A DNA stretch of 64,000 bases, taken from RGIG1681 sp045594425 (GTDB lineage Bacteria > Bacillota > Clostridia > Christensenellales > UBA1242). The DNA lies in the NCBI GenBank assembly GCA_045594425.1, contig JAZNYK010000007.1, positions 62,001-126,000 on the forward strand, in the 5' to 3' direction. Below the pieces are notes generated by a model. That model was not told where the DNA came from and made no database searches. It saw only the letters and a program-made list of their open reading frames with translations. Below are positions 36,219-44,805 of the stretch, one piece after another. Both the position numbers and the translations under genes were made by a program. Each line of letters begins with the position of its first letter. The stretch's first letter is position 1.

Positions 36219-37811
36219 TTATGCCAATTCAATTTTATAAACATCTATTTCATAAACAGTATACCATTGTTGTTCAATAACAAATGAAGTATCCAAAACA
36301 CATTTTAATCCACCTGCTTCCAATATTGAAAAATCGTCAAACCTTCCAACAAAATAAACATTCTTGCCTTCAGCAGTATAATTTTTGATTTGTTCTGTTG
36401 AAAGTTTCGGATGATTCACTCCAGTAATATTTTCCCACCAACTAACATCACAACCATCAAGTCCATAAATAAAATGCTGTGTTTGATATTCAATTGGATG
36501 TTGAACCGCGCCATGGTCAGCAACCACAATATCATCATTTATCGAATTAAAATACGCCACCATGTGCTCATAGTTAGAATTTATATACTTTTCGTGTTTG
36601 TTAACTTCAACCATATTAATCACAGCGTAAATAGAAAGCACACAAACAACTGCTATTTGAACACAAATATTCAGCCATTTGCAAACTTTATTTGCTTTTT
36701 CAGTTTTATTTTTTAACAACTTAACAATAAAGTCTTTCAGGCAATATTTAATAAGCAAATAGAAATTATAAACAACGCAAAGATAAAAAATAAATATACA
36801 TGGAAGTGTGTATCTCTCAACAAAAATTGGTGTAAGCACAACCGATATCAAAAGCCCCATTCCAATAACAAAGAACATAACAAATGGTCCAGATAAAGCA
36901 ATCCATTTTTGTTTTGTCTGAATTTTTTTGTTAAACAAATTAACAAATAACACAAACAAATACAAACACATCAAAACAATTGACATTCCAATGTTATCAA
37001 AACAATCAATCAATTTAATTGAAAACACATAATTAAAAATTGCAGCAACGCTATTTGTTGAAATTGTTGGAATCCAATAACCATAACTCGATAAATATGC
37101 AAACTGACAGCACAAAACTACAAGCCAAGGCAAATAACTAATAACAGCGTAAACAGCATACTTATAGAATGTTAAAAAATACTCTCTTTCACAAACAAGT
37201 GAATACAAAATCATAAACAAAAGTAGTCCTGCAACTGCCATGAGCGCAAAATAATGTGTTAATGCTGCTAGCACAAAATATAACACAAACCATCTAAAAT
37301 CACGAGGTTGCTTATATCTAATTATTTGAATTGAATAATAGAAACATAAAAACACAAAAAGCATTGCAAAGCCATACATTCGAATTGTTATGGCATATTC
37401 AGAAAATGAACCAAAACAAAATAAAGTTAAAAGTGCAATTCCAACAACAACTCTTGGAAGTGTTTTTGATGCTTTAAATACAACAAAATAAAACAAAATT
37501 GCAAGCCCACAAAAACTAATAACTTTTGACAAAATAACAACGTTGATTGATGGCAACAAAAATGTGAAAATATCCACAAAAAACTTAATTATAAAATAAA
37601 ACATTGGAGGATGAACATCCAAAACAGTGTTTATAATAATGTCTAAATAACTGCCATCAATAATATAAAGTGTAAACACTTCGTCTGATATAACCGACTC
37701 AAAAAAGCATTGCCAAAGAGCCACACACATCAAACAAAATGAAACACCCACACACAAATAATAAATAATATTTTCCAGCGTAAGTTTCTTCTTAATATCG
37801 CAAAAATTCAT
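36219..37811 (-). CDS. GT39/ArnT-like membrane glycosyltransferase
   Basis: A 530-aa protein with about 11 transmembrane segments. The first loop carries VISDEVFTLYII (Asp-Glu of the GT-C catalytic site) and LDVHPPMFYFIIKF, features of the dolichyl/polyprenyl-phosphate sugar transferase superfamily; the C-terminal ~110 residues are an extracytoplasmic soluble domain. It is the last glycosyltransferase in the operon from 41126. Donor and acceptor are unknown; a lipid-linked sugar donor is expected. Confidence 0.82.
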   Translation of the reverse strand: MNFCDIKKKLTLENIIYYLCVGVSFCLMCVALWQCFFESVISDEVFTLYIIDGSYLDIIINTVLDVHPPMFYFIIKFFVDIFTFLLPSINVVILSKVISFCGLAILFYFVVFKASKTLPRVVVGIALLTLFCFGSFSEYAITIRMYGFAMLFVFLCFYYSIQIIRYKQPRDFRWFVLYFVLAALTHYFALMAVAGLLLFMILYSLVCEREYFLTFYKYAVYAVISYLPWLVVLCCQFAYLSSYGYWIPTISTNSVAAIFNYVFSIKLIDCFDNIGMSIVLMCLYLFVLFVNLFNKKIQTKQKWIALSGPFVMFFVIGMGLLISVVLTPIFVERYTLPCIFIFYLCVVYNFYLLIKYCLKDFIVKLLKNKTEKANKVCKWLNICVQIAVVCVLSIYAVINMVEVNKHEKYINSNYEHMVAYFNSINDDIVVADHGAVQHPIEYQTQHFIYGLDGCDVSWWENITGVNHPKLSTEQIKNYTAEGKNVYFVGRFDDFSILEAGGLKCVLDTSFVIEQQWYTVYEIDVYKIELA

Positions 37812-37823
37812 TATAACCCTCTT

Positions 37824-39248
37824 TTAGTCTTGTTTTATTGTTTTCATATATCTATTTTTGAACTCAATAAGCAATAGCAAACAGGCAGTCACTCCAGATG
37901 CAACACCTATCACCGACACAATCGCCGATAAAAATCCCTGAATATAATTATAATATATCAAAAACATCATAAAGTATAGAGCATTTTGAATTAAAGTTGG
38001 AATAATCTTTGAAAAACAACCCTTATCAACACAGAAATAAACAACACTAAGCCCCATTGATATAAAATAAAACCTATCAAGCATTTTTGGCATAAAAAAC
38101 ACCATCACAAATGCAAACAACATTCCAATAAAAACAAAATCATTTTTTGTAAACACATGATTTTTACTAAATTTCAAAACAACATACAAAATAAAAGCCA
38201 AAACTGTTAATGTTAAAATAACAAATGAAACTGTAAAAATTTTGCTAATAATTTCCAATGTTTCTGCCGAACAACTTAACACATCCACAAGCAAAACATT
38301 CACTGGATATAACAAATTTGCACATTTTGCAGACAAACCATAATTTGTTGTCGTTTGTCTAAAAAAGACTAAAAGCACATCCAAAACAGGTCTTCCTGCA
38401 AACACTGGCAACAAATTAACAAAATACATAAGTGGTGCAATCCAAATATCTTTCCACTTTAAGTAATGCTTTCCCTCTTCATCTTTAACAATAAGCATAA
38501 CAAACAAAACTGGAACAATAAACAAAAATTGCATTTTAAACGCAAAACTTAAGCCAATAAACATAAATGAAAGTTTTGATTTCTTTTTTAACGCAAACAA
38601 AAATGCTAAAAGTGCAAATGATGTATAAATTGCATCACATTGCCCCCAAGAAGAATATTCCATCAAAAGCACTGGCAAAACCAAAATTATCGAAAATCTA
38701 ACAATAGAAAACTTCTCGTCTTTTATATGTGAAATAATCTTTTCCACAATAAAAGCAAAGAGAATCGAAAACAATAGTGTTAAATATTTAATTGAATAAA
38801 GTGCATTCAACCCAGTTTTTGCAAAAAATATCAAAAAGTAATTATACGCTGGCGTATAGTCACTAACATCAACAATACTATAAAGCGCTTGTGATACAGA
38901 CGATTTTTCGTATGATTCATACCAAACTTTTAAATAAGTCAAATAATCAAAAGATTCATAATCCATCAACAAAACACAAACCAAAAAACCACAAAGCAAA
39001 GCCAAACAAAGCATCACTCTTTTAATGACACGTTTTTCATCTGTTTTTTTTACAAAAAAGCATCCTGCAACACCTACTAGAGAAAACGTTGCAAGCAAAA
39101 CAAAAAAGTAAGTAATCCCATCACCCGCAAGCCTAACTGGCATAAAAAAGAACGACAAACAAGTCAAGACTGCAACAACCGCAATCTCAACCATCAAAAA
39201 TACATTATTTGCCAAATCTTTTTTTAAATTTTGAATAAATTGTTTCAT
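37824..39248 (-). CDS. GT-C type membrane glycosyltransferase, paralogue B
   Basis: A 474-aa polytopic protein closely related to the one at 39708-41126. Shared blocks include DYLTYLKVWY, SIVDVSDYTPAYNYFLIFFAKTG, WGQCDAIYTSF, KKKSKLSFMFIGLSFA, HYLKWKDIWIAPLMY and MPKMLDRFYFISM. The Asp-rich first-loop and WGQCDAIY motifs resemble Gpi18/PIG-V or GT87-like mannosyltransferases. ATG 39248 was chosen: it overlaps the upstream stop (TAATG) and follows GGGGA. Confidence 0.8.
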   Translation of the reverse strand: MKQFIQNLKKDLANNVFLMVEIAVVAVLTCLSFFFMPVRLAGDGITYFFVLLATFSLVGVAGCFFVKKTDEKRVIKRVMLCLALLCGFLVCVLLMDYESFDYLTYLKVWYESYEKSSVSQALYSIVDVSDYTPAYNYFLIFFAKTGLNALYSIKYLTLLFSILFAFIVEKIISHIKDEKFSIVRFSIILVLPVLLMEYSSWGQCDAIYTSFALLAFLFALKKKSKLSFMFIGLSFAFKMQFLFIVPVLFVMLIVKDEEGKHYLKWKDIWIAPLMYFVNLLPVFAGRPVLDVLLVFFRQTTTNYGLSAKCANLLYPVNVLLVDVLSCSAETLEIISKIFTVSFVILTLTVLAFILYVVLKFSKNHVFTKNDFVFIGMLFAFVMVFFMPKMLDRFYFISMGLSVVYFCVDKGCFSKIIPTLIQNALYFMMFLIYYNYIQGFLSAIVSVIGVASGVTACLLLLIEFKNRYMKTIKQD

Positions 39249-39715
39249 TAAATCCCCGCTTTTGCACACAAATAATTTAACCTTTCAATTTGTCCAGACT
39301 TAATCATTTCAAGTCTATTTAACATCTTTTTTAGTTCAGCCAAATATTCTTTTAATGCATTAAACTCATCAACTAAAAACTCTTCCGATTCCCCTTCAAA
39401 TTTCGTGAGTTTAAAATATTCATGAGTAAAATAGTTTCGTTTTTCCAAAAGTGATTTTAGTTTGTTAATTTCATCAAAACTCAAACTCTTTGATTCATAA
39501 ACAACACCAATAAGCGCACCAAATGTCATAGTTTGCATTTTTTCTTTCAAATATTCTGCATCACTAACCACCTGACTGTAAGCATCAAGTGTAATTTTTT
39601 GATGTCTTCCAAATTCTTTTATAATTTCACTTTTTTCACAAATCTCACCAAGGTCAACTTCAATGTTTTGTGTAACCTCAACAATTTTTCCGATAGCACA
39701 ATAAATCCTATTCAT
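39248..39715 (-). CDS. Small helical protein with a possible HEPN-type motif
   Basis: A 155-aa all-helical protein lying between two paralogous glycosyltransferases and overlapping both by 1-8 nt. Residues ~92-100 read KRNYFTHEYFK, matching the R-x4-H pattern of HEPN domains (RNases and HepT-like proteins). A coiled coil follows. No partner nucleotidyltransferase is adjacent. HEPN assignment is tentative; it may simply be a lineage-specific operon protein. Confidence 0.6.
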   Translation of the reverse strand: MNRIYCAIGKIVEVTQNIEVDLGEICEKSEIIKEFGRHQKITLDAYSQVVSDAEYLKEKMQTMTFGALIGVVYESKSLSFDEINKLKSLLEKRNYFTHEYFKLTKFEGESEEFLVDEFNALKEYLAELKKMLNRLEMIKSGQIERLNYLCAKAGI

Positions 39716-41126
39716 TTTCTAATTCCTTTTTATTTTGTTTTACAAAAACATCTTTTGCATATTCAGTCCAGAATTGCCATGCCAAAATTGCAATATTTGC
39801 AAATGCAGAAACAACTCCAACCACCGAAACAAACACAGACACAAATGTCGTTAAATAAATATAGAAATGCAAATACATCATAAAGAACAATGTGTTACAG
39901 CAAAGCACAATGTTAAGCAAAGTTTTTGAAGATTTGTTAACACAGAAATAAACCCAAGTTAAACACATTGAAATATAATAAAATCTGTCGAGCATTTTTG
40001 GCATAAAAAACACCATCACAAATGCAAACAACATTCCAAAAAACAACAAATCTTTTTTATTCAACACTTGCATTTTGTTTCTTTTAAATATAACAAACAA
40101 AATAACAGCCATAATGCAAAGTGTTAAAACCACTTGAAATGCAACAAGCACATTAAACACAGTTGTTCCATGAACAACACCAAGCAAGTGATAAATATAA
40201 CATAAATTTCCACAACATCCAGAAATTCTGTCATCACCAACTGTCTGTTTCAAATAAACCATCAATACATCCAAAATTGGTCTTCCTGCAAGCACAGGCA
40301 CTAAATTCACCACATACATAAGTGGTGCAATCCAAATGTCTTTCCATTTCAAATAATGCTCTCCATTTTCGTCTTTAACAATAAGCATAACAAACAAAAT
40401 TGGAACAATAAACAAAAATTGCATTTTAACAGCAAAACTAAAACCAATAAACATAAATGAAAGTTTTGATTTCTTTTTTAATGCGAATAATAGTGCAAGC
40501 ATTGCAAATGATGTATAAATTGCATCACATTGTCCCCAAGCACCAAACTCAATAAACACTGGAGGCAAAACCAAAAACACAACAAATCTTAAAAAGTTAA
40601 ACTTGCTGTTTCTAATATGACAAATAATTTTTTCCAAAACAATACCAAGCAAAATTGAAAACAATAAAGTAACATACTTTATTGCATAAAGCGAATTAAA
40701 ACCCATTTTCGCAATAAAAATCAAAATGTAATTATAAAAAGGAGTGTAATTGCTAACATCAACGATGCTATAAAGTGCATCTTTAACCGACCCTTTTGTA
40801 TAGTTTCCGCACCAGCCTTTCAAAAAAGTCAAATAGTCACAAGTTTCAAAACTTGAATGCAAAAACACAAACAACAGAATTGAAACCAAAATAGCATAAA
40901 ACGAAACAATTTTAAAAGCAGATTCTTTTTTTAAAGCAACCCCACCAAAAACTCCAATTACAGCCAGCGGCACAAAAACCAAAAGCATATAAACAAGCAA
41001 ATCTAAATCATATGTGTGCACAGGATAAAAGAAAGATAGTTGCACATTTAAAGCAAAAACCAAAATCAAACTCACAGCAAACACAACATAAGACCATTTA
41101 TTAAAAGTTGCTTTCTTAATTTCCAT
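39708..41126 (-). CDS. GT-C type membrane glycosyltransferase, paralogue A
   Basis: A 472-aa protein with about 12 transmembrane segments, first gene of the operon. It shares long stretches with paralogue B (WGQCDAIYTSFAMLALLFAL, KMQFLFIVPILFVMLIVKDE, MPKMLDRFYYISM). The charged, acidic first loop (FETCDYLTFLKGW) is where GT-C enzymes place their catalytic Asp. It follows GAGGT and a candidate TATTAGAT-type -10. Probably builds a surface glycan with the other two enzymes using polyprenyl-phosphate sugars. Confidence 0.8.
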   Translation of the reverse strand: MEIKKATFNKWSYVVFAVSLILVFALNVQLSFFYPVHTYDLDLLVYMLLVFVPLAVIGVFGGVALKKESAFKIVSFYAILVSILLFVFLHSSFETCDYLTFLKGWCGNYTKGSVKDALYSIVDVSNYTPFYNYILIFIAKMGFNSLYAIKYVTLLFSILLGIVLEKIICHIRNSKFNFLRFVVFLVLPPVFIEFGAWGQCDAIYTSFAMLALLFALKKKSKLSFMFIGFSFAVKMQFLFIVPILFVMLIVKDENGEHYLKWKDIWIAPLMYVVNLVPVLAGRPILDVLMVYLKQTVGDDRISGCCGNLCYIYHLLGVVHGTTVFNVLVAFQVVLTLCIMAVILFVIFKRNKMQVLNKKDLLFFGMLFAFVMVFFMPKMLDRFYYISMCLTWVYFCVNKSSKTLLNIVLCCNTLFFMMYLHFYIYLTTFVSVFVSVVGVVSAFANIAILAWQFWTEYAKDVFVKQNKKELENE

Positions 41127-41225
41127 AAAAACCTCTATTTTATCTAATACTTAAATTTTAAATAAATAACCAAACCCTGTCAACAAACTTGCCATAAACA
41201 CAGCATTTATGTTCACAAAACACAA

Positions 41226-41252
41226 TAAAAAAACAACTATTAAATAGTCGTT
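41226..41252 (-). terminator. Terminator of the 122-aa gene
   Basis: Stem AACGACTATT / AATAGTTGTT on the minus strand (one wobble), followed by seven U residues. Confidence 0.75.
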
Positions 41253-41256
41253 TTTT

Positions 41257-41625
41257 TTATTTTGATACAATCAAATCATCAATATAATACAAAAATTCAC
41301 GATAATCTTTTTCTGGCAATCCATTTGAAGTGTGAACAAAATAATCATCAATTTCAACTTTGTCTAAAGATGACACAAAAACTATAGTCGTGTTCCAACC
41401 AGAATTAACCCCACCTCTTACTCTGTTTTTGCAAATTTCATTTTCATCAAAAACATACGCCGCATAAAAATCATCGTTTTCCATAAACCCTTCTGAAACC
41501 TCAAAAGGAGTAAATTCTGGATAACTGTCAACGTTTGTCAAATAGTTTCTTAACTCACTAAATTCAAAAATTTTTTGAACTTTATATTTTTCATCTATTT
41601 TATTCTCAAAATCAATAATCTTCAT
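41257..41625 (-). CDS. Uncharacterised 122-aa protein
   Basis: Not recognised. The sequence has no signal peptide or membrane helix, and mixes strands and acidic helices (KIIDFENKIDEKYKV, FYAAYVFDENE, NTTIVFVSS). ATG 41625 was chosen because GAGG lies upstream of it; an in-frame start at 41646 would precede the ribosome binding site. It is alone between the glycosyltransferase operon and the tRNA cluster and has a terminator. Confidence 0.6.
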   Translation of the reverse strand: MKIIDFENKIDEKYKVQKIFEFSELRNYLTNVDSYPEFTPFEVSEGFMENDDFYAAYVFDENEICKNRVRGGVNSGWNTTIVFVSSLDKVEIDDYFVHTSNGLPEKDYREFLYYIDDLIVSK

Positions 41626-41683
41626 AAACACTAACCTCAACAACATTATATAACATTACGACACAAACAAAAACAAATTTTAG

Positions 41684-41717
41684 CAAAAAAAGACTTATGA
41701 TTTCTCATAAGTCTTTT
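41684..41717 (-). terminator. Terminator of the tRNA cluster
   Basis: Twelve-base perfect stem AAAAGACTTATG / CATAAGTCTTTT (41688-41699 / 41706-41717) directly after the tRNA-Tyr CCA end, with a U run on the minus strand. Confidence 0.9.
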
Positions 41718-41802
41718 TGGTGGGCAGAGATGGATTCGAACCATCGAAGACGAAGTCGACGGATTTACAGTCCGTTGCATTTGGCCGCTCTGCAATCTAC
41801 CC
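41718..41802 (-). tRNA. tRNA-Tyr (GTA)
   Basis: 85 nt with a long variable arm, acceptor GGGTAGA/TCTGCCC, anticodon stem ACGGA/TCCGT around CTGTAAA, and an encoded CCA. Last gene of a six-tRNA cluster. Confidence 0.95.
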
Positions 41803-41813
41803 ATATAAAAAAA

Positions 41814-41888
41814 TGGAGCTGGTGGTCGGAATCGAACCAACAACCGTCTGATTACAAGTCAGATGCTCTACCATTGAGCCACACCAGC
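41814..41888 (-). tRNA. tRNA-Thr (TGT)
   Basis: 75 nt, acceptor GCTGGTG/CACCAGC, anticodon arm TCTGA-CTTGTAA-TCAGA, T loop GGTTCGATTCC, encoded CCA. Confidence 0.95.
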
Positions 41889-41920
41889 ATATTAAGTTTT
41901 AGCCTCGAAGATTAGAAAAT

Positions 41921-41996
41921 TGGTGCCGCGGGGCGGAATCGAACCACCGACACAGAGATTTTCAGTCTCTTGCTCTACCGACTGAGCTACCGAGGC
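41921..41996 (-). tRNA. tRNA-Phe (GAA)
   Basis: 76 nt, anticodon arm AGAGA-CTGAAAA-TCTCT, encoded CCA. The acceptor arms GCCTCGG/CCGCGGC leave a U4-C69 mismatch, while the other six pairs are good. This is the tRNA sensed by the pheST T-box. Confidence 0.93.
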
Positions 41997-42033
41997 ATAT
42001 ACTTATTTTTTTCTAAAAATAAGTAAAAACAAT

Positions 42034-42110
42034 TGGCGACCCGAAACGGGCTCGAACCGTCGACCTCCAGCGTGACAGGCTGGCGCTCTAACCAACTGAG
42101 CTATCGGGCC
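42034..42110 (-). tRNA. tRNA-Asp (GTC)
   Basis: 77 nt, acceptor GGCCCGA/TCGGGTC (one G-U), anticodon arm CCAGC-CTGTCAC-GCTGG, discriminator G and encoded CCA. Confidence 0.95.
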
Positions 42111-42135
42111 AAATCATTGATTTGGTTAAAATTTT

Positions 42136-42212
42136 TGGTGGGCCTTCTTGGACTTGAACCAAGGACCAACCGGTTATGAGCCGGTCGCTCTAACCAACTG
42201 AGCTAAAGGCCC
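42136..42212 (-). tRNA. tRNA with CAT anticodon, probably tRNA-Ile2
   Basis: 77 nt, acceptor GGGCCTT/AAGGCCC, anticodon arm ACCGG-CTCATAA-CCGGT, encoded CCA. The GGxCCTTTAGCTCAGTTGGTTAGAGC body resembles Bacillota tRNA-Ile2 (lysidine at C34, reading AUA) more than elongator tRNA-Met; initiator tRNA is excluded by the paired first base. Elongator Met is the alternative. Confidence 0.85.
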
Positions 42213-42232
42213 AATTAAGTTTATAACAACTA

Positions 42233-42309
42233 TGGTCGGGGTGGCGAGACTCGAACTCACGACCTCACGGACCCAAACCGCGCGCGCTACCAAACTGCGC
42301 CACACCCCG
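42233..42309 (-). tRNA. tRNA-Pro (TGG)
   Basis: 77 nt, acceptor CGGGGTG/CACCCCG, anticodon arm CGCGG-TTTGGGT-CCGTG, encoded CCA. First gene of the cluster. Confidence 0.95.
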
Positions 42310-42337
42310 GTAACCGTTGCAACAAACTAACGAGATA

Positions 42338-42366
42338 AATATACACTATTAAGAAAGGTTTGTCAA
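42338..42366 (-). promoter_or_regulatory. Promoter of the tRNA cluster
   Basis: Minus strand TTGACA (42361-42366), 17-nt spacer, TATATT (42338-42343), about 28 nt before tRNA-Pro. A strong stable-RNA promoter. Confidence 0.9.
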
Positions 42367-42404
42367 CAAAAAAATAAAAATTTTCTACATTTTTTATTTT
42401 ATGC

Positions 42405-42431
42405 GGAGCCATGCATATTTTGCACAGCCCC
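42405..42431. other. Stable hairpin in the ABC-F/tRNA intergenic region
   Basis: Arms 42405-42415 and 42421-42431 (on the minus strand GGGGCTGTGCA / TGCATGGCTCC) form 11 pairs including three G-U, with a 5-nt loop. Neither strand continues into a long U run, so it is not a textbook terminator. It may terminate or stabilise the ABC-F mRNA 3' end. Confidence 0.5.
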
Positions 42432-42452
42432 ACCTAAAATTTTAACAACAAA

Positions 42453-44024
42453 TTAATCTAATCCTAAATAGTTATTATAGGTTGTTTCTTTATCATAAAC
42501 TTTTGTTTTGTCGATTTCAATAATTCTGTTAGCAACAGTTTGCAACAATTGATGGTCTTGACTGGTAAACAAAATTGGTGACTTAAAGTTAATCATACCC
42601 TTGTTAAGTGATGTGATGCTTTCAAGGTCAAGATGGTTAACAGGTTCGTCAAAAATAAGAACGTTTGCACCAGAAAGCATTGCTCGTGCAAGCATACATC
42701 TAACCTTTTCACCACCCGAAATGCAGTTTGCTTTCTTTTGAGCCTCTTCACCAGAGAATAACATTCTGCCAAGCCAACTTCTTAGGAATGTTTGGTCTTT
42801 TTCTTGAGAATATTGCGCAAGCCAGTCAACAAGTGACAAACCACAATCTTTAAAGAATGCATCATTATTTTCAGGCAAATAGTTTGCTGTTACGGTTGAA
42901 CCCCAATCAAAAGTTCCACCATCAGCAGAATCTTCACCCATCAAAATCTTAAATAACATTGTGATAACATTTGCATTTTGTGAAATAAATGCAATCTTAT
43001 CGTTTTTGTGAACAGTAAATGAAACGTTTTCAAAGAAACCATTTTTTGTAAGATTTGTAACTGTCAAAATTTCATTTCCAACTTCTCTATTTGGCTTAAA
43101 GTCAACGTATGGATATTTTCTCATAGATGGCTTAATATCAACAAATTCAAGTTTTTCAAGTTCTTTCTTTCTGCTTGTTGCTTGTTTAGATTTAGAAGCA
43201 TTAGCCGCAAATCTTGCAATAAACTCTTTAAGTTCTTTTGCACGTTGTTCACTCTTTTTGTTTTGTTCTTTTGCTTGTCTTTGCAACAATTGGCTAGTTT
43301 CATACCAGAAATCATAGTTACCAACAAACATTTCAATCTTGCCATAATCAATATCACAAATATGTGTGCAAATCTTATTCAAGAAATAACGGTTGTGTGA
43401 AACAACAATAACCAAGTTTTCAAAATCAATCAAAAAGTTTTCAAGCCAGTTAACTGTTTTTGCGTCAAGGTTGTTTGTAGGTTCGTCCAAAATCAAAATA
43501 TCAGGAGTTTTAAAGAGTGCTTTTGCAAGCAAAACTTTAACTTTAATTTTTGGGTCAACATCTCTCATCAAAACATCAAAAAATTCTTCGCCGATTCCAA
43601 GTTCATTCAAAAGGTTTTGCGCTTCACTTTCTGCTTCCCATCCGCCAATTTCCATAAACTCATTTTCAAGTTCGCCTGCTCTAATTCCATCCGCTTCAGA
43701 AAAATCTGGTTTTGCATAAAGTTCATCTTTTTCTTTCATAATAGCCATAAGTCTTTCATAACCATGCATAACAGTTGAAAGAACAGTATAGTCATCCCAA
43801 GCCTTTTGGTCTTGTTGCAAAACAGAAAGTCTTTTGCCTCTATCAATAACAACGTCACCAGAACTTGGTTCGATTTGTTTTGTAATGAGTTTCAAAAATG
43901 TAGACTTACCTGCACCGTTTGCACCAATAATGCCATAACAGTTGCCTGTGTCAAACTTCAAATTAACATCTTCAAACAAAACTCGACCGCCAAATTGCAA
44001 TCTTAAATTATTAACATTAATCAT
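42453..44024 (-). CDS. ABC-F family ATPase (YkpA/YbiT-like)
   Basis: Ribosome-associated ABC-F protein with two fused nucleotide-binding domains and no membrane part, 523 aa. NBD1: GANGAGKSTFL, ILILDEPTNNLDAKTV; linker rich in K/E (~245-300); NBD2: ISQNANVITMLF at the Walker A position, CISGGEKVRCMLARAM signature, VLIFDEPVNHLDLES. NBD1 has VDPKIKVKVLLAKAL where LSGGQ is expected, and NBD2's P-loop lacks GKS/T. The YkpA/YbiT branch is known for degenerate signatures. Likely a translation factor, possibly modulating stalled ribosomes. AAGGAAG precedes the ATG. Confidence 0.88.
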   Translation of the reverse strand: MINVNNLRLQFGGRVLFEDVNLKFDTGNCYGIIGANGAGKSTFLKLITKQIEPSSGDVVIDRGKRLSVLQQDQKAWDDYTVLSTVMHGYERLMAIMKEKDELYAKPDFSEADGIRAGELENEFMEIGGWEAESEAQNLLNELGIGEEFFDVLMRDVDPKIKVKVLLAKALFKTPDILILDEPTNNLDAKTVNWLENFLIDFENLVIVVSHNRYFLNKICTHICDIDYGKIEMFVGNYDFWYETSQLLQRQAKEQNKKSEQRAKELKEFIARFAANASKSKQATSRKKELEKLEFVDIKPSMRKYPYVDFKPNREVGNEILTVTNLTKNGFFENVSFTVHKNDKIAFISQNANVITMLFKILMGEDSADGGTFDWGSTVTANYLPENNDAFFKDCGLSLVDWLAQYSQEKDQTFLRSWLGRMLFSGEEAQKKANCISGGEKVRCMLARAMLSGANVLIFDEPVNHLDLESITSLNKGMINFKSPILFTSQDHQLLQTVANRIIEIDKTKVYDKETTYNNYLGLD

Positions 44025-44153
44025 TTCAAATCTTCCTTTTATATACTACGGCTTATTATAACCAATTTGAGCAAATTTTGTCAATGTTTTAAAATGAATA
44101 ACCACAAGTATAATTTTTTTAATTTAGTAAAAACTTTTTATAGGAGCAATATC

Positions 44154-44759
44154 ATGAATCAAGAAAATAAAAAATCATCCATAAATTCTCAAAACAAAAA
44201 ATCATCAACTCAAACAAAACAAAATCAAACATCCACTGATGTTCACGAACAATCCAAAGACACTTCTCATTCATGGCTTATGGTCAAACACGTATGGTGG
44301 ATTGACGCACTACTTTTCATTGGTGGAACAATTTTACTCGGTGGGCTTGCAACACTTTTAGGCGGACCAATGTTCCATTTTGAAGGCTATCAAATGCCAC
44401 CAGCAACTGTTCCAAAAATAGTGTTTCCAATTGCTTGGGCAATCATATATATTGCAATAGGCGTTTCAACATTTTTAATGTGGCGTGACAAAGAAATAAA
44501 ATCTGACGGCAGAAAACTAAACTTGATTTTATATTTTATCCATATGTTTTTTAATGTTTTATGGCCACTATTTTTCTTCCGCCTAGACCTGGCAATTTTT
44601 GCAACAGTTTGGCTTGTGTTCACACTTGCCTCCGCAATCATTGTAATGTATCGTTATTTCGTAACAAATCTTCCTGCAGGAATTATTTTTACAATATATT
44701 GCGTGTGGCTTTTATACGCACTATATCTAAACCTTGGAATAGTTTTAATTAACTTCTAA
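44154..44759 (+). CDS. TspO/MBR family membrane protein
   Basis: A 201-aa protein with an unusual hydrophilic N-terminal extension of ~45 residues (Gln/Lys/Ser/Asn-rich) followed by five transmembrane helices. TspO landmarks: PPATVPKIVFPIAWAIIYIAIG and FFNVLWPLFFF with the aromatic/tryptophan residues that line the porphyrin/ligand pocket. ATG 44154 follows AGGAG; upstream in-frame starts lack one. Family members bind tetrapyrroles and related ligands; the role here is unknown. Confidence 0.9.
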   Translation: MNQENKKSSINSQNKKSSTQTKQNQTSTDVHEQSKDTSHSWLMVKHVWWIDALLFIGGTILLGGLATLLGGPMFHFEGYQMPPATVPKIVFPIAWAIIYIAIGVSTFLMWRDKEIKSDGRKLNLILYFIHMFFNVLWPLFFFRLDLAIFATVWLVFTLASAIIVMYRYFVTNLPAGIIFTIYCVWLLYALYLNLGIVLINF

Positions 44760-44805
44760 AAAACGCAAAATATTGAAATTTTTATTAAAAAACAATAAAA
44801 AAACA

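Noticed and set aside
39708..41126. The paralogous GT-C proteins considered as O-antigen flippases or polymerases
   Set aside because: The acidic first loop and WGQCDAIY motif fit GT-C glycosyltransferases better than Wzx/Wzy proteins.
41697..41915. Open frame on the + strand across the tRNA-Tyr and tRNA-Thr genes
   Set aside because: It is antisense to two well-folded tRNAs and has no initiation signal.
41718..42309. tRNA cluster considered as an integration hotspot
   Set aside because: No integrase, direct repeats or foreign genes flank it; both sides are ordinary chromosomal genes.
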